From: an uncultured Mesonia sp.
GTDB taxonomy: Bacteria > Bacteroidota > Bacteroidia > Flavobacteriales > Flavobacteriaceae
DNA: 64,000 nucleotides
Direction: 5' to 3'
Assembly (NCBI GenBank): GCA_947499595.1
Contig: CANMOY010000010.1
Coordinates: forward strand, 29,435 to 93,434
The notes beneath the pieces are model-generated. The model was not told where the DNA came from. It did not search any database and saw nothing but the letters and a program-made list of their open reading frames with translations. Positions 1-8,589 of this stretch are shown piece after piece (positions within the stretch are counted from its first letter, which is position 1; each line of letters starts with the position of its first letter). The translations under genes were made by a program, and so were the position numbers.

Positions 1-819
1 GTTCTCTTTAAATAAAATACCTGGTGGTCTATTTGAAGGTAAATCGGTTTTTTGGGTTTCAAATACCTTTAAGCGTAATTTTTCTTGATTTTCGTTGTTT
101 AGAAAGGTATATGCCACAGGAAAGGGAGACAGGCCACGAATGAAATTATATATTTGTTCTGCCGGTTGTTGCCAATCAATTTTTGTGTTTTCGGCGTTAA
201 ATTTATAGGCTGTTTTTAAATCTTCACTTTTGGGTTGTTGTATGGGTTTTGCTCTGTCCTTAGCTATTAGTTCTAAGGTTTCCAATACGGTTTCGGCTCC
301 TAAATGCATGAGACGATCATGTAAATCGCCTGCACTTTCATGTGGATCTATGCTGGTTTTCTTTTGCAAAAGAATTGCCCCGGTATCTATTTTTTCGTCT
401 AAGAAAAAGGTAGTTACTCCGGTTTGTGTTTCTCCGTTTATAATGGCCCAATTTATAGGAGCTGCACCACGGTATTGAGGAAGAAGCGAGGCGTGTAAAT
501 TAAAAGTTCCAAGAGGTGGGAGTGACCAAATACGTTTGGGGAGCATTCTAAAGGCTACCACCACAATAACATCTGGTTTTAGGGCTTTTAGTTCTTGGTA
601 AAAATCATCAGATTTAAGGTTGGTGGGTTGTAAAATAGGAATACTTGTTTCTAGCGTGTAGGTTTTAACAGCAGACTGATTTATTTTTCGTCCTCTACCG
701 GCAGGTTTGTCTGGCGCGGTGATTACACCAACAATTTGATGCTTTTCTTGAATCATTCGGTCTAAAATGCATACCGCAAAATCGGGCGTACCCATAAATA
801 CAATTCTAAGTGACTTCAT
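1..819 (-). CDS. fmt: Methionyl-tRNA formyltransferase (3' end beyond the window)
   Basis: Transfers a formyl group from 10-formyl-tetrahydrofolate to Met-tRNA(fMet) for translation initiation. The frame is open from the ATG at 817-819 to the window edge, giving 273 codons of a protein normally near 310-315 aa, so only the C-terminal part is missing. The N-terminus shows the family start VFMGTPDFAV, the PDKPAGRG segment and the formyl-transferase signature LHASLLPQYRGAAPINWAI with its catalytic-region His. Its start overlaps the end of recQ by 14 bp, so it is the last gene of a leftward NTPase-recQ-fmt operon. Identification is firm; what is lost is only the left edge. Confidence 0.95.
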   Translation of the reverse strand, partial: MKSLRIVFMGTPDFAVCILDRMIQEKHQIVGVITAPDKPAGRGRKINQSAVKTYTLETSIPILQPTNLKSDDFYQELKALKPDVIVVVAFRMLPKRIWSLPPLGTFNLHASLLPQYRGAAPINWAIINGETQTGVTTFFLDEKIDTGAILLQKKTSIDPHESAGDLHDRLMHLGAETVLETLELIAKDRAKPIQQPKSEDLKTAYKFNAENTKIDWQQPAEQIYNFIRGLSPFPVAYTFLNNENQEKLRLKVFETQKTDLPSNRPPGILFKEN

Positions 820-2719
820 TTTTTAAACGGATTATATCGTGAATAGATTTTTCTATTATTTTTTTCTCATGCATTAAACGCAAGGTGTACAGAGAATCTG
901 CTTCATTAAAAGGTGCGTTTAATACTAGATCTTTTAAATAGGTAGGATTTTGATTTAAAACTTGACAAAAGTAAGTTTTGATCTCCTTTATATTACTTTC
1001 TGATTTAGATGATTTCTTTTGGTTTAGACACCAACTGCATTGCCTACAGGGTTTAGTTTTTTCTTCGTCAAAATACTCTAATAATTGAATAACTAAACAA
1101 TTATCTTGTGATAGTACGTAATCTTCAACGGCTTTAATTTTTAATTCTTTGTTTTCTTTTTGAGCGCGAATGTATTTGGCAAAGGGGTTAATGCTGCGTT
1201 CATCTTCCCGCGGTACCAAGAAAGTGAGGGTTGTATCTTGATTTTTATGACTTAAGTCGATAAGTTCTTGATTGGCCAATTCTTGTAATTGCTCAATAAT
1301 TTTTGATTTATCTAATCCGGTTTTTTCTGAAAGGCGCTCAAGAGGTACTTCTTTTTTAAATTCGAAAAAACCACCTTGTATTCTAAATAGGTTTTCGAGT
1401 AAAAAGGAATAACTGCGATGTCGCTCTAGAAATGCAAAAAGTTGCTTGCTGGAAATCAAAAATTGAAGTGCTGTTTTTTGCGAATATTCGCCCGCAAAAG
1501 TGAGTATTCCTAAACGTTCAAGTGTATTGAGCGCCAAGTAGGTTTTTTGCGTATTTAATTTGTATTTTTTGCAAAAACCAAAAAAACTAAAGTTATATGT
1601 CTCATTTAATCCTTCCCCAAAGGCAATACTAAACATGGTGTTTAGTTTTTTATAGACATGCTTTATTTCTTTTACGCTAGGTAGAGGAAGCAAAAATTGA
1701 TTTTTTAGTAACATAAAATCACTATCGTTATAGAGAATTATAGCCCGTGCGGGCATTCCATCTCTTCCGGCTCGACCGGCTTCTTGATAATAACTTTCTA
1801 AAGATTCGGGTAAATGAAAATGAATAACGTGGCGCACATTGGCCTTGTCTATACCCATACCAAATGCTGTAGTGGCTACGATAACTTGCAACTTTTCTTT
1901 TTGCCAATCGGTTAGAATATTGTCTTTTTCTTGACTAGGTAAACCTCCATGAAAAGCTTGGGCTGAGATGCTTTGTGCTCTTAAAAATTGGGCCAACTCC
2001 AAGGAGGTTTTACGATTTCTAACGTAAATAATGCCTAATTCCTTATATTTATTAAAATACCATTGCAAGTAATAACGTTTGTCTTCATAATGCTTTACCA
2101 CAAACTGAATATTGGGACGCTCGTAACTTTGCCTAAAAATAAACGGCTTCTCAAGTGCCAGCTGTTCAACAATATCCTTTTCAACTTTTTTTGTCGCCGT
2201 GGCAGTGAGGGCAATTACAGATATACCTGGCAGATAGTTTCTAAGTTGGTTTATGTTTCTAAAAGCCGGCCTAAAATCGTGCCCCCAAGAAGAGATACAG
2301 TGCGCTTCGTCTACGGCAATAAAAGAAACATTCATTTGTTGAATTCGTTCTAAAACAAGGTTTTGCTGTAAGCGCTCTGGTGATAAGTATAAAAACTTAT
2401 AATGGCCATAAATGCAGTTATCAAGCGTGCGGTTAATATCATCATAGCTCATACCGCTTTTGAGTTGAAGTGCTTTAATTCCTTTTTTAGTTAAACTTTC
2501 AACTTGGTCTTGCATTAGAGCCAGAAGTGGCGAAATAACAATACAAATACCTTCTTGGTAAATACCTGGTAATTGATAGCATAAAGATTTACCACCGCCT
2601 GTAGGTAACAAGGCTAAACTGTCTTGGCCGGCAAGAACTGCATCTATCAGCTCTTTTTGTCCTGGTCTAAACGCAGAATATCCCCAGTGTTTCTTTAGTA
2701 AATCTTTGATCTTAGTCAT
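806..2719 (-). CDS. recQ: ATP-dependent DNA helicase RecQ
   Basis: A 3'-5' superfamily 2 helicase acting in recombination and replication-fork repair. Walker A (LLPTGGGKS) is at residues 38-45, the DEAH box at 137-140, and the RecQ motif VI region AGRAGRDG is present. The zinc-binding subdomain shows four cysteines at about 541, 558, 561 and 564 with the C-x16-C-x2-C-x2-C spacing of RecQ. The 637-aa length fits the short Bacteroidota form; I do not see a clear HRDC domain in the tail. It lies 12 bp after the preceding NTPase gene and overlaps fmt by 14 bp, so the three genes are probably co-transcribed. Confidence 0.95.
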   Translation of the reverse strand: MTKIKDLLKKHWGYSAFRPGQKELIDAVLAGQDSLALLPTGGGKSLCYQLPGIYQEGICIVISPLLALMQDQVESLTKKGIKALQLKSGMSYDDINRTLDNCIYGHYKFLYLSPERLQQNLVLERIQQMNVSFIAVDEAHCISSWGHDFRPAFRNINQLRNYLPGISVIALTATATKKVEKDIVEQLALEKPFIFRQSYERPNIQFVVKHYEDKRYYLQWYFNKYKELGIIYVRNRKTSLELAQFLRAQSISAQAFHGGLPSQEKDNILTDWQKEKLQVIVATTAFGMGIDKANVRHVIHFHLPESLESYYQEAGRAGRDGMPARAIILYNDSDFMLLKNQFLLPLPSVKEIKHVYKKLNTMFSIAFGEGLNETYNFSFFGFCKKYKLNTQKTYLALNTLERLGILTFAGEYSQKTALQFLISSKQLFAFLERHRSYSFLLENLFRIQGGFFEFKKEVPLERLSEKTGLDKSKIIEQLQELANQELIDLSHKNQDTTLTFLVPREDERSINPFAKYIRAQKENKELKIKAVEDYVLSQDNCLVIQLLEYFDEEKTKPCRQCSWCLNQKKSSKSESNIKEIKTYFCQVLNQNPTYLKDLVLNAPFNEADSLYTLRLMHEKKIIEKSIHDIIRLKNEVT

Positions 2720-2731
2720 AAAGAGATTGAG

Positions 2732-3259
2732 TTAACAATGACTCAAAATAAAATTAACCCGGTTTGCCACATTGTCTTGGGGTACAGCAATTAAATCATA
2801 ACCTAAATTGCGATAGGTTTGCTCTAGAAAGGCTTGAATTTCTTTTGCTTCAGTTCTGTTTTCATAACGCTCGTTGTCTCCAACATATATATCTTCCCAA
2901 AATGGAAACAGGAAAACCAAATCATAACGGTATTGTAAATTGGCTTCTTTGAAATAAGTAGGATAGGTGTCTTTTTTATAATCCAGGTAGGCAGTAACAT
3001 CGGGAATACCACGGTCTATAAAAACTGTACCTTCCTGCATTTCAGCTTTTTTAAACTGATTGATGCGTCCTTCTAAAAGTCGCTGGCTAAATAGTAGAGG
3101 GTCGGTTAAAAACAATTGTTCTATTCCGTTTTTCTGTGCATCTAAAATAACCTCTCTAGAAATTTCTGGATAACATGTGTAACCTTCCTTTTCTAAAGCT
3201 TTTAAAGTTGTAGATTTGCCCGTACCTGGTCCTCCAATAATCAATACCTTTTTACCCAT
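2732..3259 (-). CDS. AAA_28-like P-loop NTPase
   Basis: A small (175 aa) P-loop protein with Walker A GGPGTGKST at residues 9-17, followed by a pattern (YPEISREVI) typical of the AAA_28/NadR-kinase-like fold. A Walker B-like strand VFIDRGIPDVTAYL lies mid-protein, and an Arg-rich lid segment (NERYENRTEAKEI) follows. These features suggest a kinase-like nucleotide phosphotransferase, but the substrate is not known. It is the first gene of the leftward operon with recQ and fmt. Family assignment is good; function is inference. Confidence 0.8.
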   Translation of the reverse strand: MGKKVLIIGGPGTGKSTTLKALEKEGYTCYPEISREVILDAQKNGIEQLFLTDPLLFSQRLLEGRINQFKKAEMQEGTVFIDRGIPDVTAYLDYKKDTYPTYFKEANLQYRYDLVFLFPFWEDIYVGDNERYENRTEAKEIQAFLEQTYRNLGYDLIAVPQDNVANRVNFILSHC

Positions 3260-3315
3260 TTTTAATTGATTTTGTTTTTTACGTTTGGCAAGTTAAAAAA
3301 ATGCATCAATAAGCT

Positions 3316-3323
3316 TATATTTG
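3316..3323 (+). promoter_or_regulatory. Promoter -7 element TATATTTG before the DUF493 gene
   Basis: An exact match to the Bacteroidota -7 consensus TAnnTTTG lies 24 bp upstream of the ATG at 3347. No TTG stands at the ideal 19-bp spacing, so the -33 element is weak or absent. Confidence 0.5.
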
Positions 3324-3346
3324 TTGCAAAAAGATAAACAAATTTT

Positions 3347-3637
3347 ATGAGTAAAGAAAATGCCGAGGCTTTTTATAAGAAGTTGAAAATCAAATTAAAA
3401 GATACCAGTAATTGGCCTTCAAAATATTTGTATAAATTTATTGTTCCTTCTAAACCGCAGAAAATTAAGCAGGTAGAAGATATTTTTGATAATATGGGGG
3501 CGGTTATTCAAACTAAAACTTCTTCTAAGGGCACCTATACTTCGGTGTCTATTAATGTAATTATGGCCAATCCTGATGCGGTAATTGAAAAGTATAAAGA
3601 AGTAGGCAACCAAGTAGAAGGGGTGATTTCTTTATAA
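3347..3637 (+). CDS. DUF493 family protein
   Basis: A 96-aa protein matching the YbeD-like DUF493 family: a small ferredoxin-like (ACT-like) alpha-beta fold. The family hallmarks seen here are the segment WPSKYLYKFIVPS, the central helix KIKQVEDIFDNMG and the strand pair KGTYTSVSINVIMANPD. No catalytic residues are apparent; a regulatory or binding role is assumed for the family. It is the first rightward gene, divergent from the NTPase-recQ-fmt operon and 100 bp before the DUF4290 gene. Confidence 0.85.
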   Translation: MSKENAEAFYKKLKIKLKDTSNWPSKYLYKFIVPSKPQKIKQVEDIFDNMGAVIQTKTSSKGTYTSVSINVIMANPDAVIEKYKEVGNQVEGVISL

Positions 3638-3737
3638 TTTTTTTTACTTTACTAAAGTAGACTTATAAATATTTATTATTTTGCAAGCGGAGCCAAGTAA
3701 ATTAAGGGCTCTTATCACCTTATTATAATTTTCGATT

Positions 3738-4382
3738 TTGACATACGATTTAGAATACAATTCAGAGAGAACTACCTTGCATATTCCCGAATATGGTAGA
3801 CATATCCAAAAAATGGTTGAATATGCGGTTAGCATTAAAGATAATGAAGAACGCAATAAAGTGGCTAAATCTATTATAGCCGTAATGGGTAATTTAAATC
3901 CGCATCTTCGTGATGTTCCCGACTTTCAGCATAAGCTTTGGGATCAACTGTTTATAATTAGCGATTTTAAACTAGAAGTAGATTCGCCTTATCCTAAGCC
4001 TTCGCGAGAAATGTTAGAAGAGTCTCCTGCACCCTTAGATTATCCGCAAAACCATCCAAAGTATAGGTTTTACGGGAACAATATTAAGCGTATGATTGAT
4101 GCAGCCTTAAAGTTTGAAGAAGGTGCTTTGAAAGAGGCGCTTATTTTTAATATTGCTAACCATATGAAAAAGTGCTATTTAAATTGGAATAGGGACACGG
4201 TAGAAGATAAGGTGATTTTTGATCATTTGTTCGAACTCAGTAATGGCCAAATTAACTTAAATAAAAAAGAAGAAGACTTGGCAGAAGCTGCAGACTTGAT
4301 TAAGGGCAATAATAAAAAGCAATACAATAAAAGCAAGTCTAAAAAGAATTACCGCAACAATAAGGGCAGAAAAAGATACTAA
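3738..4382 (+). CDS. DUF4290 domain-containing protein
   Basis: A 214-aa Bacteroidota-specific protein of unknown function. The start is a TTG at 3738, chosen because the protein then begins TYDLEYNSER, as family members do, with the conserved IPEYGRHIQKMV next. The body is helical; the last 30 or so residues are a low-complexity Lys/Asn tail (KSKSKKNYRNNKGRKRY) that could bind nucleic acid. It ends 2 bp before murA, and this pairing is common in Flavobacteriia, so translation of the two is probably coupled. Function unknown. Confidence 0.85.
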   Translation: MTYDLEYNSERTTLHIPEYGRHIQKMVEYAVSIKDNEERNKVAKSIIAVMGNLNPHLRDVPDFQHKLWDQLFIISDFKLEVDSPYPKPSREMLEESPAPLDYPQNHPKYRFYGNNIKRMIDAALKFEEGALKEALIFNIANHMKKCYLNWNRDTVEDKVIFDHLFELSNGQINLNKKEEDLAEAADLIKGNNKKQYNKSKSKKNYRNNKGRKRY

Positions 4383-4384
4383 AC

Positions 4385-5695
4385 ATGGCAACTTTTCAAA
4401 TAGAAGGGGGTATTCCTTTAAAAGGAGAAATTCAACCCCAAGGTGCTAAAAACGAGGCATTGCAAATTTTATGTGCTGTTTTATTAACCAAAGAAGAGGT
4501 AAGGATAGATAATATCCCAGATATTGTAGATGTCAATAAACTAATTGATATTTTAAGTAATCTAGGAGTTAAAATCCGTAAAAACGGAAAGGGTAGCTAT
4601 TCTTTTATTAGTGATGATTTACAACTTGATTATTTAGAGAGCGAATTATTTAAGAAAGAGGGGTCTAGCTTACGCGGATCGATTATGATCGTGGGACCTT
4701 TGTTGGCCCGCTTTGGTAAAGGATATATTCCCAGACCTGGAGGAGATAAAATAGGAAGACGTAGATTAGACACCCACTTTGAGGGATTTATTAAACTAGG
4801 AGCTAAATTTAGGTATAACAAAGAAGAACGCTTTTATGGTGTTGAAGCACCAAATGGTTTAACCGGAACTTACATGCTTTTAGAAGAAGCTTCGGTAACG
4901 GGAACAGCAAATATTGTAATGGCTGCCGTAATGGCTAAAGGTAAAACTACCATTTATAATGCAGCTTGTGAGCCTTACATTCAACAACTTTGCTCTATGC
5001 TGGTTGCAATGGGGGCTAAAATAAAAGGGATTGGTTCTAACTTATTGGAAATAGAGGGAGTTGAAGAACTACATGGTTGTACGCATACCATTCTTCCTGA
5101 TATGATTGAAATAGGATCTTGGATAGGATTGGCGGCAATGACCAAAAGCGAAATTACCATTAAAAATGTAAGCTGGAAACACCTAGGCCTAATACCTTCT
5201 ACCTTTGCTAAACTTGGTATTCAAATTGAAAAGAGAGGAGACGATATGTTTATCCCCGCTCACCGAGATGGTTACGAAGTTCAAAGTTTTATTGACGGAT
5301 CTATCATGAATATTAGCGATGCACCATGGCCCGGATTTACGCCCGATTTATTGAGTATTATGTTGGTGGTGGCCACGCAAGCTAGAGGTAGTGTTTTAAT
5401 TCACCAAAAAATGTTTGAAAGCAGATTGTTTTTTGTGGATAAATTGATTGATATGGGAGCGAAGATAATCTTGTGCGATCCGCATCGTGCTACCATAATC
5501 GGACACGATTTTAAATCTCAATTAAAAGCCACCGTTATGAGTAGTCCAGATATTAGGGCTGGTATTTCTTTGCTTATCGCTGCCTTGTCAGCGAAGGGTA
5601 CATCGACAATTCATAATATTGAACAAATAGATCGTGGTTATGAAAATATTGATGGTAGATTAAAAGCTCTAGGAGCAAAAATCACGCGGATATAA
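4385..5695 (+). CDS. murA: UDP-N-acetylglucosamine 1-carboxyvinyltransferase
   Basis: Catalyses the first committed step of peptidoglycan synthesis, transferring enolpyruvate from PEP to UDP-GlcNAc in the cytoplasm. The 436-aa protein has the EPSP-synthase-like fold with the KNEAL motif at residues 22-26 (catalytic Lys) and the loop PGGDKIGRRRLDTH at about 118-131. In most MurA enzymes the fourth residue of that loop is Cys (Cys115 in E. coli); here it is Asp121. Asp at this position is known to retain activity while preventing covalent attack by fosfomycin. The gene is followed by a strong terminator. Confidence 0.96.
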   Translation: MATFQIEGGIPLKGEIQPQGAKNEALQILCAVLLTKEEVRIDNIPDIVDVNKLIDILSNLGVKIRKNGKGSYSFISDDLQLDYLESELFKKEGSSLRGSIMIVGPLLARFGKGYIPRPGGDKIGRRRLDTHFEGFIKLGAKFRYNKEERFYGVEAPNGLTGTYMLLEEASVTGTANIVMAAVMAKGKTTIYNAACEPYIQQLCSMLVAMGAKIKGIGSNLLEIEGVEELHGCTHTILPDMIEIGSWIGLAAMTKSEITIKNVSWKHLGLIPSTFAKLGIQIEKRGDDMFIPAHRDGYEVQSFIDGSIMNISDAPWPGFTPDLLSIMLVVATQARGSVLIHQKMFESRLFFVDKLIDMGAKIILCDPHRATIIGHDFKSQLKATVMSSPDIRAGISLLIAALSAKGTSTIHNIEQIDRGYENIDGRLKALGAKITRI

Positions 5696-5711
5696 TTTTT
5701 AGTATTGTACT

Positions 5712-5749
5712 AAAAAAGCCGTTTAATTTTTTTAAACGGCTTTTTTTTT
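5712..5749 (+). terminator. Rho-independent terminator after murA
   Basis: Inverted repeat around GCCGTTTAA / TTAAACGGC followed by a run of nine T. The A-run on the other side makes it usable for the convergent leftward gene ending at 5771 as well. Confidence 0.85.
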
Positions 5750-5770
5750 CTAATTTTTATGAATCATATA

Positions 5771-7225
5771 TTATACAGCGTGTTCGTGGTCTTTTTTTCG
5801 GTAACCAAAAAGCTCTTGTTTTTTTATCATAACAGCGGTATTTTTGGGTAACATCTCTTCCCATCCCGCTTGTTTGTCTGCAATCATTTGAAGCACTTTA
5901 CGCGAGTAAATATCCAACACCGCTGGATCGGCATCCTTGATGTCAATAACTTTTCCATTGTATTTAAAAAACTTATAAAGCTCTTTCATACGCGGATGTA
6001 CTTTTAAGTTATTTGAATCGATGACTTCACCAGTTTTATCATCTTTCCAAGGGTAAAGGTAAACTTTTAAGTTTTTAAAGAATAATTTACCAAAAGCCTC
6101 AAGAATTCCCCCGCTTAAATGACGATAATATTTCTCATCAAAAATATCGATAAGGTTGTTTACCCCCATAGCAAGGCCCATTCTTTCTTTTGTAAAGCGA
6201 GAGAAATACTCTACCACTTTATAATACTGCTGGAAATTAGAAATCATTACAGTTTGCCCCAGTGAGCAAAGTAATTTAGCCCGATCCATAAAATCTTTTT
6301 CATCAATTTCGCCCTCGGCCCTTAAGTTAGATAAGGTTATTTCAAAAATACTGATTGCATTTTCGGGATTCACTCTGTTTTCATTTAAGAACAGCTCTAA
6401 TGAGTTTTTATAAATGTCCATATTTACATTGGTCACCGGCCTAAAACTACCACGAAGCGCTAAAACATTCTTTTTGTAAAGCACTTTTGCGGGTAAGACA
6501 TTTTTACCATCGGGTGAGAACATCACGGCTTCGGTCATACCATTCTTAACCAATTGCAATGACATCAATCTATTATCAACATCTTTAAAAATAGGTCCCG
6601 AAAAATTTATGGTATCAATTTCGATTTGGTCTTTGTCTATATGATCATAAAGATAGCGCAGTAATTTTTTGGGAGAATCATACTTGTAATAGGCTCCATA
6701 TATTAAATTGACACCTAATATTCCCAGGGTGTTTTGCTGAAGTCTTGCGTCATTCTCGTGAAAACGAACGTGTAATATAATTTCATTGTACTCGCCATCG
6801 GGGGTTACTTGATAGCGTAAACCAACCCATCCGTGACCTTTATATTTTTTTGCAAAATCTATAGTGGCAACGGTGTTGGCGAAACTAAAAAAAAGCTTAT
6901 TAGGATGTTTTTCTCTAACAATGCGTTCTTCAATAAGGCGCATTTCGTGCGACAACATTTTTTTTAAGCGGGCCTCGGTTACATAGCGATGGTCGTCTTC
7001 AACGCCATAAATTGCATCGCTAAAATCCTTATCATAAGCACTCATGGTTTTAGCAATAGTACCCGAAGCACCTCCGGCCCTAAAAAAATTTCGAACGGTT
7101 TCTTGACCAGCACCAATCTCTGCAAAAGTACCGTAAATGTTTTTGTTTAAATTTATGCGTAAAGCTTTGCTTTTAATAGAAGGAATATTTTGAAATTCCC
7201 GATCTCCCATTATTGTTATTGGCAT
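5771..7225 (-). CDS. Conserved flavobacterial protein of unknown function, 484 aa
   Basis: A cytosolic-looking protein without signal peptide or membrane segments. The N-terminus (IPSIKSKALRINLNKNIYGTFAEIGAGQETVRNFFRAGGASGTIAK) is strikingly Gly-rich and looks like a nucleotide- or cofactor-binding segment, but I recognise no catalytic signature. Relatives in Bacteroidota have carried the name nicotinate-nucleotide adenylyltransferase; the (H/T)xGH motif that would justify that is absent here, so I do not adopt it. It is monocistronic, convergent with murA and divergent from the MBL-fold gene. Real gene, function unknown. Confidence 0.8.
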   Translation of the reverse strand: MPITIMGDREFQNIPSIKSKALRINLNKNIYGTFAEIGAGQETVRNFFRAGGASGTIAKTMSAYDKDFSDAIYGVEDDHRYVTEARLKKMLSHEMRLIEERIVREKHPNKLFFSFANTVATIDFAKKYKGHGWVGLRYQVTPDGEYNEIILHVRFHENDARLQQNTLGILGVNLIYGAYYKYDSPKKLLRYLYDHIDKDQIEIDTINFSGPIFKDVDNRLMSLQLVKNGMTEAVMFSPDGKNVLPAKVLYKKNVLALRGSFRPVTNVNMDIYKNSLELFLNENRVNPENAISIFEITLSNLRAEGEIDEKDFMDRAKLLCSLGQTVMISNFQQYYKVVEYFSRFTKERMGLAMGVNNLIDIFDEKYYRHLSGGILEAFGKLFFKNLKVYLYPWKDDKTGEVIDSNNLKVHPRMKELYKFFKYNGKVIDIKDADPAVLDIYSRKVLQMIADKQAGWEEMLPKNTAVMIKKQELFGYRKKDHEHAV

Positions 7226-7301
7226 ATTTTCTGGCTACTTAATTAATCAAGTTTGTCTTTATCAAAGGTAAACAATTGCTTTTTAAACAAAAAAATATCC
7301 C

Positions 7302-7309
7302 TACATTTG
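7302..7309 (+). promoter_or_regulatory. Promoter -7 element TACATTTG before the MBL-fold gene
   Basis: Exact TAnnTTTG match. It lies inside the first 20 codons of the longest possible reading frame, which argues for the downstream TTG start at 7325 and a very short 5' leader. Confidence 0.5.
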
Positions 7310-7324
7310 TGTTTAAAAAATATT

Positions 7325-8086
7325 TTGGAAATTACTTTTCTTGGTACTGGAACTTCTCAGGGTATACCCATTATCGGTAGCAAACATCCTGTATGTTTAA
7401 GTCAAAATCCAAAAGATAAACGTTTACGGGTAAGTTTGTTGTTAGAATGGGACGCCTACACTTTTGTAATTGATTGCGGTCCAGATTTTAGGCAGCAAAT
7501 GCTTAACCAAAATGTCGAACAACTTGACGGTATTCTATATACCCATGAGCATAATGATCATATCATTGGGCTAGATGATGTACGTCCCTTTTATTTTAAA
7601 CAAGGAGATATAAATTTATATGCTAGCGAAAGGGTGATAAAAGCTTTAAAAAAACGTTTTGACTATGTTTTTGAAAGTTATAATAAATATCCAGGAGCAC
7701 CCAGTGTTAATCTTAATGAAATTGTGAATAAGCCTTTTGAAGTGGGAGGCAAGCAAGTAACCCCCATTGAAGTGATGCACAATACGTTACCAATTTTTGG
7801 GTTCAGGGTTGATAATATGGCTTATATCACCGATGCAAAAACCATTAGTACTACCGAAAAGCAAAAGTTAAAAAATTTAGATGTATTAATTTTAAATGCC
7901 TTGCGAAGAGAGCCACACCCTTCTCATTTAAATCTAGAAGAAGCTCTGGCGCTTATAGAAGAATTAAAACCCAAAAAAGCCTATTTAACCCATATCAGCC
8001 ATTTGCTTGGCTTTCACGATGAAGTCGAATGCGAATTACCTGAAAATGTTCATTTGGCATACGATAACCTTAAATTAACTCTTTGA
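7325..8086 (+). CDS. MBL-fold metallo-hydrolase
   Basis: A metallo-beta-lactamase-fold hydrolase of 253 aa. The HxHxDH metal motif appears as THEHNDHIIGLDD, with later ligands in MHNTLP and ITDAK, and a final histidine in THISHLLGFH. The frame is open from 7253, but homologues begin at the strand ITFLGTGTSQGIP, a -7 promoter element lies at 7302-7309, and a TTG codon at 7325 gives exactly this start, so I chose it. The family includes phosphodiesterases related to PhnP and RNase Z-like enzymes; the substrate cannot be fixed. The next gene starts 5 bp downstream. Confidence 0.85.
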   Translation: MEITFLGTGTSQGIPIIGSKHPVCLSQNPKDKRLRVSLLLEWDAYTFVIDCGPDFRQQMLNQNVEQLDGILYTHEHNDHIIGLDDVRPFYFKQGDINLYASERVIKALKKRFDYVFESYNKYPGAPSVNLNEIVNKPFEVGGKQVTPIEVMHNTLPIFGFRVDNMAYITDAKTISTTEKQKLKNLDVLILNALRREPHPSHLNLEEALALIEELKPKKAYLTHISHLLGFHDEVECELPENVHLAYDNLKLTL

Positions 8087-8091
8087 TTATT

Positions 8092-8589
8092 ATGAGAAAA
8101 AGTATCTTTCTTTATCTTTTTTTGTTCACCTTATTATTTGTTATTTTTCAATATAGCAATTCTAAGAAAACTTTTGAACGCCTTAATTTGAAAATCACTG
8201 AACTGAAAGACGAAAGAGATGAAGCGCTGCTTTTGCGAGATTCAATTATGAATTTGGAAACAGCACATCAAGAACGATTTACCCTGCAAAGCAATGACAA
8301 AGCTAGAATGTACGTTGAAGATTTAGGCTTTGAAGCTACAAAACTTGCTCAATTGCTTGAACAAAAAATTGTTGGGGCCAATGGTATAGATCAAGATAAC
8401 CCTTACGTTCCTTACCAAGGTTTAAACGGAGTTATGCGCATTAATAGTGTAAAAGTTTTAAACCATAAATGGGTAATTGCCGAGTTTACCGATGGCACTT
8501 ATTGGGGTGAGGTGCTACTCAATTATTTTATCAATGAAGATCAGACAATTGATATTGAGGTGAACAACGGCTTGCTTTACGCTAATTAA
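8092..8589 (+). CDS. Hypothetical membrane-anchored protein
   Basis: A 165-aa protein with one N-terminal membrane segment (IFLYLFLFTLLFVIFQY) followed by a short coiled-coil-like stretch (about residues 27-60) and a C-terminal globular part containing GVMRINSVKVLNHKWVIAEF and ending in an acidic strand. The ATG at 8092 is preferred over an in-frame TTG at 8083. It follows the MBL-fold gene closely and is convergent with, and overlaps by 4 bp, the esterase gene. Conserved in Flavobacteriia as far as I recall; no function can be assigned. Confidence 0.75.
   Translation: MRKSIFLYLFLFTLLFVIFQYSNSKKTFERLNLKITELKDERDEALLLRDSIMNLETAHQERFTLQSNDKARMYVEDLGFEATKLAQLLEQKIVGANGIDQDNPYVPYQGLNGVMRINSVKVLNHKWVIAEFTDGTYWGEVLLNYFINEDQTIDIEVNNGLLYAN

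Noticed and set aside
230..478. Rightward 82-aa open frame at the left edge
   Set aside because: It is the antisense shadow of fmt, whose leftward frame is unmistakable.
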